Shown: one piece after another, positions 56,984-64,000 of the stretch
Layout: the number at the start of each line of letters is the position of its first letter
Numbering within the stretch: the stretch's first letter is position 1
Origin: Tulasnella sp. 424
Taxonomy: Eukaryota; Basidiomycota; Agaricomycetes; Cantharellales; Tulasnellaceae
Direction of reading: 5' to 3'
DNA length: 64,000 bases
NCBI GenBank assembly: GCA_019633425.1
Contig: WSUB01000005.1
Coordinates: 589,129 to 653,128, forward strand
Translations under genes and position numbers: made by a program
Notes under the pieces: model-generated
The model's database searches: none
Seen by the model: only the letters and a program-made list of their open reading frames with translations
What the model was told of the DNA's origin: nothing

Positions 56984-59570
56984 CTAATTGTGACTTGTCA
57001 GCGACCATTGATCTATCGCCACCAGGGACGGGGTCTTGAAGTCGCTGGCTTGCATATCTGGCCACTGAGGGTTGAACAAGACTTGGAGGTTATAGGATCC
57101 CGCGGGAAGCTCGATGGTGAGGACAGTGACGCCTGGGTTTGGTTGATCGACCATGCCAGCAGGAAGTGCGGGGTCATCAGAGTACCGGACGGCTTCAGCA
57201 GTTCCAAAGACGGCGCCAGACGGAGCATCGAGGATCTGGACTTGCATGGTGTTGCCCTCGAGGGTCAAAGTTGCGGAAGCACCGTTGGTGGTGACAGTGG
57301 CGTTGGTATGCATGCGCCACTCAATCGGTTGCTGAGAGTTGGTGATGTCGTCTTGGAGGAGCACTTGCTTGCGACCGTTGATCAGTCGGATGCCACGCTT
57401 GATCGAGCTATCCGGTGTGTATGGGATCAGAAGATGGGAACAAGCACAGCGCAAATCCTAATAACTTACACTCCGTTGTACGTGGCAGTCAAGTCAGTAG
57501 TGAAGAATGCAGTCGAATCAGAGGGGTCTTCAAACACGGTGCTGGAGCCCTGGGCGGTGCCGGAAGAGCCGAACTTGCTCGGGGTGGCGGCATTGACGTT
57601 CTGGTTCCCGTGGTTGACGACCAAGCAGTTTTGACCTTCGGTACGCGTGCGGTAGTACAACCAACGCTGGCTGTCAGTGGCTTCGGAGCTGAAGTAACCA
57701 TCGGAGAGGTAGTCGCCCGAGCCAAGTTCACCAGCCCAGCGGACACCAAGGGCATCGATGACGAAGTCACCAGCGTCAAGATCTCCGTGGGTCTGATGGC
57801 CAGTGTGATTTCCAGCCTTCATCGCGACGAACAATCCATTGACATCCGTCCAGCTCGACCGCATGGAAGCCCAGACGTCCAGAGGATCGTCGAAGTAGTG
57901 GTCCAAAGCTAGGTTGTTCCAGTATGCTCCCGTTACGCTGGGATCGTACCAGAACATACTCCATGGCTCGGCGGCATCGATACGATCTCGCTGGAAGAGC
58001 ATGTACTCGGGCTTGTTGAATTGCGTGGCCTGGAACATCATGGCGTTTGCAGTGGTGCTGAACTTGTTTGGACCGTGGTCGCCGTAATCGAACATCTGCT
58101 GGTTGCCGTAGACGTACATATGGTAAAGACCGGTGTCGGCGAAGGTGGGGTTGGCAGTCATCAATCCGTAGGTGCTACCGGTGGCTGTCAGGAGCGAAGA
58201 AGCCATCTCGGCCTGGGCGGTTGTACCGAAGTACCAGTAGTTCGGGGTTTCGGACCAGGTTCCATCGGAGCTGGGCCCCATTGCGCAGTTGGCCTTGGCG
58301 TTGTCAATGGTATATCCAAGGATTTGCTGGGCAATTCCACTTGTATCGTCGCCGAGAATGGCGAGAGCACCCATGGTCAATCCACCATTGCAGACGCAGT
58401 TCCAGTTACCGTTGACGGTTCTCCACCATCCGTAACCAGCGTTGTTGGCGTACGCCTCGATACCGAACTTCAGACCGAGGTTGATGATCGCAGTGCGGAT
58501 GGTCGTCTTCTGCTGGTCTGTCCAGACTTCGTAGAGCCAGTCGTATCCGATAGCGAAGGCGGCGGTGAACTCGGCAACATCGAGGAAATGTTGAGTATTC
58601 CAGTTGTCGGGCGCAGTTCCAAAAGGTTGTGAACCTGTGCCGGAGGCATTCTGGAGCCCATTAAGGGTCAGTCTGATGCCCAGAGATTTAATTAATCTCC
58701 AGAAAACGCACCAGCAACTCTTTCCACGCGCGATCAGCCCACATGGTCTGGCCGGTAACGCGGTAAGCATAGGCAAAGGCCTTGATGCGTTGCTTGATTG
58801 CACGAGCGACGTCGAGAACACCGCTCTTGTTGAGGCCACCATCGGGCACGTATTTGACGGGGTCCATTCCCGCCCATTTGGTGGCATCGGCGATGATAGT
58901 GTCATTCCATGACTTCATGTATGGGTCGGAAGCGACGAAGGCAGCAAGCTGCTCCCACTTGTATGCGGGCGCGATCAGACGAGGCCTGTCGGGTCTAACA
59001 CTGGTGGCTGCTGGTTTGGCGGGCTGGAAGGTGTCTTTATTCCAGGTAAGTTGTGCGTTGCTGCCAGCCTGGGCAACAAAGGTGGGCTCGGTGAACGCGG
59101 CTGCGTTAGTCTGCCGAGTCTCATGTCAGTTCCCACTCCGGTGTATGCGAATACGCTTGGAAACGAACCGTGGAGGGGTAGATTGGAACGCTGTGGGCGT
59201 TGGTCGTCGTGGCAAACATACCAACGGCGGTTTTCACACTTGCCAGGTCAGTGCCATTTGGCTCATCGTTCGAGCCGCTGTTGGAAGAAGCTGATGATGT
59301 CGAGCTCTTATTGCTTGGTCTCGTGCCAATAACTCCGCCAACGATTGCTCCGACGACGATGACAACGGCAACAGGGAGGCCGATTCTCACCTAGATTTTG
59401 ACGTGGACCGAAGAGTGTTAGAACGGAATTTGCCGCGACCTTCAACTCTTCGAGCTCACCCATTTATTGGGGCCTTTTCTGGGCGCTGCATATTTGTCGC
59501 CGGACTCTGCTGCTCCTGCGAAGTGGTAGTTTGTGTTTGTGAGGTTGTCCTGGCTTTCGTGGTAAGCCAT
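56984..59570 (-). CDS. Membrane-anchored heparinase II/III-like polysaccharide lyase
   Basis: 778 residues in five exons: 59460-59570, 59169-59390, 58712-59110, 57470-58650 and 56984-57407. Residues 1-37 are a hydrophilic cytoplasmic tail (MAYHESQDNL ... KGPNKW). A single hydrophobic anchor follows (VRIGLPVAVVIVVGAIVGGV), split by intron 1, then a Ser/Asn-rich stalk. The rest should lie outside: an alpha-toroid region (DWLYEVWTDQQKTTIR, WWRTVNGNWNCVCNGG, GTWSETPNYWYF) and a heparinase II/III-type beta domain with GHQTHGDLDAGDFVIDALG then VRWAGELGSGDY and YYRTRTEGQNCLVVNHGNQN. The conserved His/Tyr/Arg of these motifs suggest a functional lyase of acidic polysaccharide. The substrate (uronan, glucuronan or glycosaminoglycan-like) is unknown. 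A type II anchor instead of a cleaved signal peptide is notable. Confidence 0.88.
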
Positions 59571-59855
59571 GGGAGAGGGAGGGAAGGACGGAAAAAGAGT
59601 GGAAGTGGGTTCTGTCTCAAAGCAGTACCAAAAGTATTGTAGCTCTAAAGGTGGAAGGGGAAGGAGATCTAGAGAGTGATTGAAGGAGTGGGTTGGGTAG
59701 TGTAGATGGCAGTCGAAGTGAAGGCTGTGCGAGAAGGCATGGTGGGAGTCTTGGCGCCAAGAGATCCGACTGGCCGACCCTGGGCTCATAGGTACCGCCG
59801 GTAGTACGTATAGCATAGTCGACTTCAGTCTTCATTCTGCCTCCTTTACCTAAAC

Positions 59856-61225
59856 CTAACCGACTTCGGGATTCCGATTTGTGCAGAGCTGCTCGGGGTC
59901 CAACCTAAGGTACTCTAACTTGGGCCAAAACTCCCGGCACTCCTGTAACAGCCTGGCCTCTTTCCCAACTATGCAACTATCGTCATCGTCCTGGTACCAA
60001 GGTCCTGGATCAGGAAGAGACAGGAAGGTTGCTCCCTGAAGCCTAGGCATGAGATAGCGTGTCGTTATTGTACCATGTCTGCGACCTCTGCCTACCCTGA
60101 TCTTCAACGATACGAGTTGCGGGCATTGCCGTGCAATATATTCTATCGTGCCATCCTCCCACGGGATCCAACTAAGATGTAATTGTTCTAGGGGGATAGA
60201 CCCTGGTCGAATTAGGGTCGGTACCTCCTCGGTCATTGTCCATGCGAACCCGGGGGTAAAGAAGGCGTGAAGGTCTCGGATCGGTCGACCTTTACAGAAA
60301 GGAAGAACGAGATCTGCTCGACCATCAAAGGTCTCCAAGCCGGTATGAGGCCATCATCGAGCCTGAAACCATGGCTTAAGTTGTGTACCGGCAGTTTCAG
60401 TGACTTGATACGGCTCGCGTGTTCAGGAGCTCCAGGAGGCCCTCTTCTATGCTGTCAGTCCCGACGAAACTCGATTTGATGATGAGGTCTTTTAGAACAA
60501 TGGGATTGAACCGAAAGACCTGGTTACCGCGCGAGTCCGAGTCTGTAGCGCCGATTAGGTACGCCGAGTCGATCTGGAGGGTTTCCAACTGTGGCACCAC
60601 AAACTCGGTGAAAGAACACGTCGAGATCCGAAAGCCGTTGGACTGGCATCGGAGATATTTGAGCCAGTCGAAGAAATAAGTAGCCGGACCTTCTGCTGAG
60701 CTTCTGTATGCTTAGATCAAGACTAGTCTTTCGAGTCTGGGACGCTGGTCTAGCAGAGTTGTCGAGATGTCTGCCAACTGGATCCACATGTCTCGGAGGG
60801 AACAGAGCCCCATGAGAACTCTCTCCATTCTAATCCAAAGGTTGCTTGCCATGTAAACCGTCGATTGATGATATCATGTTCTTCAAATGAGGCTTGTGGT
60901 TAGGCACGTCAGCCAAGCACTCTGCTCTTCGTCGACTAGTTTCTGAACGACCATCAATTACGATTGTCTCGAAAAGAAGTGGTTGGCATATCCGATGAAA
61001 AGCGCGACACGTTTCAGTAAGCGGGCGAACGGAGGCTGCCCTTGCCCGGTCATAGTCGATCTGTTCACCGCCGGTGACGCTTGATAGCCCTATCAGCTCG
61101 GAAGCCTGATGTCAGTCAATCTGTCGGAATTCCGCCACTACATCCAACCGTAATCAATCAACACACATACCGTTCTGAACGATCTCGAATAACTGGAGCC
61201 AAATTTCTTCAGGAATTGACGCCAT
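59856..61225 (-). pseudogene. F-box/LRR-like gene (family 3), multiply disrupted
   Basis: Exon 1 (61171-61225, MASIPEEIWLQLFEIVQN) and the splice sites remain. Exon 2 then breaks: a frameshift near 60870, after PHLKNMIS; a TAA in place of Gln near 60714, after LERLVLI; a frameshift near 60420, after LLELLN; and another near 60340, before ETFDGRADLVL. Between breaks the sequence aligns well with the neighbours at 55032 and 62247, ending LEYLRLDPEQLCTNRNPEVG. Clearly non-functional. Confidence 0.9.
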
Positions 61226-61589
61226 GGGAGGGGGGGTGGCGGATGTGAATGAACGGTCCTCGGTGTTACCGTCCTAATCGCCTTCATATCCGGAGGATGC
61301 TCGTTTCCCATTCAGTCTGGTCACCATCTCTGTTAGACCTCACTATTGATGTCGTCTACGGTCATAATCTGGATGAGGGAGATTGAGGTGGTTGCTCAGG
61401 TAGGTGATTGGCCTGTTACGAGAGGACTTGGACGAGTTCAACTTCCAGGGGTCTCTGAATGAATACTCGGTACTCGGTTCGATAGGACCCCCTCACTCAT
61501 GCAGAGGATACTTGCAGAAAAATGGGCCATTTTCTGTCTTCCGAGGCCAGAGAGATCTCGAACTCGAAGACATCAATTTGGTAGGTAGC
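61226..61589. other. Spacer, nothing supported
   Basis: Promoter side of the family-3 pseudogene. A short + strand frame begins at 61404 and runs into the family-4 remnant, with encoded words such as RGQRDLELEDINLV that hint at more decayed LRR-like sequence. Confidence 0.3.
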
Positions 61590-61760
61590 CAATTGGCGCA
61601 CAAAAGACCTTGGTTGAAGCACTGCACTCGCGAACAGGTGCCCCGAGCTCATGGAGGTTAGGTTGTTTAAATTTGGGTGAGAAAAACGGAAGAGCTTTAC
61701 TCAGGAAGGTTGAGCTTAGATCGACGACGTTAAATGCCTAGGTCCTAGGAGAATCTTTGA
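61590..61760 (+). pseudogene. 3' remnant of a family-4 F-box gene
   Basis: Resembles 54605-54765, the last ~160 bp of the intact + strand gene: CCTTGGTTGA, GAACAGGTGCCCCGAGCTC, GGAGGTTAGG, then an interrupted version of the FGQDGWAGVDDVRCLEGSLM-coding end and a trailing CTTTGATGTA. The frame is lost, and the 5' 85% is absent or unrecognisable. Confidence 0.7.
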
Positions 61761-61972
61761 TGTACGCTCACAACCATCCGGTCACATAACCGCGTATCGA
61801 CGCTGGCTATCATTCCCAGAGACCATTAGTCCAACCAATTCGCTTAAAATTCCCTCATACCTGGAGAGGATAGGGATCATTACAGCTTCAGCTCGCCAAG
61901 ATACACTTTCTCGGTCTACAGACATGCCCGTGTCCCTTTCCGTCCCGGCTCCCTGTTGGACCCCAAGCTTGA

Positions 61973-62246
61973 AGCTAACGCCCGTCCTGTTGGAACAAAC
62001 GCAGATTGCTGACTGTGCTGCCGATCACCCCCAGAGCATATTAGGCCAACAAGTTTGCTAGACATTCAGCGTTACTCGAAGAAGATTAAATTCTGTACAA
62101 TTCCGTTTGGCGAGATATACTTTCTCGCCCACAGACGTGTTTAGGAGCAAACGATGTACAGGAAGCAGGATAATATTGGGTTTATGTCATGGCAATCGAA
62201 TTCTTGCTCACCGGAACTCATCGACTACACTACCGTCGACCCCGAT
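61973..62246. repeat. Duplicated intergenic spacer, copy 2
   Basis: Counterpart of 54766-55031. It sits between the family-4 remnant and the 3' end of the family-3 gene, in the same order and orientation as the intact pair. Confidence 0.75.
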
Positions 62247-63659
62247 TCATTCTACCTCCTCTACCTGAATCCAGCCGACTTCAAGATCCCGATACGTCCA
62301 GAAGTGTTGGGGGTCCAATCTTAGGTACTCTAGTTGAGGCCAAAACTCCCGGGACCCCTGTACTAGCTTAGCCTCCTTCTCGACCATCCAACCGTCATCG
62401 TCGTCCTGGTACCACGGCCCTGGTCCTGGAACCGAGATGAAGGTTGCTCGCCGAAGCTTAGGCATAGAATAGCGTGTCGTTAGCGTACTATCTATGCGAC
62501 CAACGCGCTCTGCCCTAATCTTCAACGATACGAGTTGCGGGCAGTGCCGTGCAATGTACTCCATTGTATCATCCTCCCACAAGGTCCAATCAAGATATAG
62601 GTGTTTCAGAGGGACGGAGCCGGGTCGAATTAGGTTCGGTACGTCGTCCGTTGTCGACCATGTGAATCTGTCGGAGAAGCAGGCGCGAAGATCTCGGATC
62701 GGTCTGCCTTTACAGAAAGTGAACGCGATGTCTGCTCGGCCATTAAATGTCTCCAGATCGGAAATAAGGTCATCAGGGAGCGTGAAACCTTGGGTGAAGT
62801 CCTGCAACGGGAGTTTCAGCGACTTGATTCCGCTTGCGCGTTTCAAGAGCTCCACAAGACCCTCTTCCATGCTCCGGTTCCAAACGAAACTCGATTTGAT
62901 GATGAGTTCTTTCAAGACGGCAGGGTTGAACTGGAAGACCTGGTGATCGCACAAATCTGTGGTACCGGTAAGGTACACCGAGTCGATTTGGAGGGTTTCC
63001 AAGGCTGGCACCACAAGTGCCTTGAAGGCATTTGTCGCGATCCGAAGGCCGTTGGGCTCACATCGGAGATGTTTGAGTGATTCAAGGGAATGAGTGATCT
63101 CTCTTTCCGTAGGGCGTGTGGTTGCTTGGAGCAAGACTAGCCTTTCGAGTCGGGAACGTCCGCCCGGCAGTGTTGTCGTTATGTTTGCCGTCTGGATCCA
63201 CAGGTCCCGAACGGAGCAGAGTCCCGCAAGAACTCTCTCCATTCTATCACGAAGCTCCCCTTTGATAAAAATCGTCGAATAGATGTAGACTCTGGATACC
63301 ATGTCCTTCAAATGAGGCTTGCGCTGAAGCACATCAACCAAGCTCCCGGCTCTCCGTCGACTTGCTTCTGAGTGGCCATCAATTACGATTGTCTCGAATA
63401 GAAGTGGTTGGCATATCCGATGAAACGTGCGGCACGTTTCTGTGAGTGGGCAAACGGAGCCTGCTCTCGCCCGGTAATAGTTAATCTGTTCACTGGCACC
63501 CCTGGTAGCCACTCTTGACAGCGCTACCCAGCCTAGAAAGCTGATATCAGTCGAGCTGTTCAAATTCTGCCACTACACCCACGATACTCACTAAAACTCA
63601 CCGTTTTGAACTAACTCGAATATCTGAAGCCAAATTTCTTCAGGAAAAGTTGGTGCCAT
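62247..63659 (-). CDS. F-box/LRR-like protein (family 3, intact)
   Basis: 444 residues, exon 1 63602-63659 (MAPTFPEEIWLQIFELVQN), exon 2 62247-63523 after a GTGAGT ... GGGTAG intron. The F-box continues as CPLTETCRTFHRICQPLLFE, and the Leu-rich body (LERLVLLQATT, LETLQIDSVYL, LKELIIKSSFV, LKHLYLDWTLW) ends WPQLEYLRLDPQHFWTY. It is closest to the gene at 55032, with the frame fully kept. A longer 5' open frame reaches 63860, but the start at 63659 matches the other family members. Confidence 0.85.
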
Positions 63660-64000
63660 AGGAAGGTGGTGGTGGATGAGGCTGAACAATGCGGTGTGCA
63701 ATGGACCCGGTGCTACCCGCCCAAATATTTCCTCCTCGGACCTCAAGCCCGCAGGATGCTCGCGAGCTCGTTTTCGATCCAGTCTCATTATCTCTGTTAA
63801 AACCCCAGTGCTGGTATCATCTCCAGCCATATTCTTAACTTGGTAGTGGTCATTGTCCAATGTTCAAGCAGGTGATTGACCCCTTATTATCAAAATACAC
63901 ACTAGTGTCAAAGCGGCGATGCTCACCGCGATTTACCCTAAATTTTGGGCTGCCCATAAGGCTCACCAAATTCAGTCTATATGATACACTTTCCGTACAT
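63660..64000. other. Upstream region of the last F-box gene
   Basis: Promoter side of the family-3 gene up to the window edge. No start of another gene is recognisable. Confidence 0.35.

Noticed and set aside
56990..58632. Several long + strand frames (up to 214 codons)
   Set aside because: Antisense to the heparinase-like gene, whose five exons, splice sites and conserved motifs explain the region.

Overview
The window looks like nuclear DNA of a filamentous basidiomycete, probably an Agaricomycete. Genes carry many short introns (mostly 50-75 bp, GT-AG), coding density is low, promoters are pyrimidine rich, and there are a WOPR (Gti1/Pac2) regulator, an Hrr25-type casein kinase and a large expanded family of F-box/LRR-like genes. 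I saw no tRNA, rRNA, CRISPR array or bacterial operon. Exon models were built by hand from splice sites, reading-frame continuity and comparison of paralogues inside the window.

Left part (1-10.4 kb): a segmental duplication of a [12-TM MFS transporter, + strand][F-box gene, - strand] pair. The first transporter is cut by the window edge and its F-box partner is a truncated, frameshifted remnant split by a 672-bp TA-flanked MITE-like element. The second pair is intact. Between the copies lies a phytanoyl-CoA dioxygenase-like gene with one in-frame stop.

10.4-29.9 kb: gene-poor. It holds a bHLH-zipper transcription factor, a small four-TM protein and an Hrr25/Hhp1-like casein kinase, separated by long stretches (up to 7.8 kb) without a recognisable gene.

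28.9-41.2 kb: a head-to-tail array of five related F-box/LRR-like genes on the - strand (A-D intact, E broken). A and B lie in ~2.8-kb tandem repeats. Genes A-D share a CCCGCGG-centred promoter element 120-141 bp upstream of the start, and most share a 5'-leader intron that ends a few bases before the ATG.

41.4-50.7 kb: apparently single-copy genes: a small one-TM protein, a disordered Ser/Pro-rich protein, saccharopine dehydrogenase (LYS1, last step of fungal lysine synthesis) and a WOPR regulator with a 2.4-kb upstream gap.

51.5-64 kb: a second F-box cluster of two further families in opposing orientations. It has three intact genes, one copy with a single nonsense codon, one multiply frameshifted pseudogene and a short remnant. 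A membrane-anchored heparinase II/III-like polysaccharide lyase sits inside it. The window as a whole shows birth and death of F-box genes, about ten loci in several stages of decay, around a few conserved housekeeping and regulatory genes.
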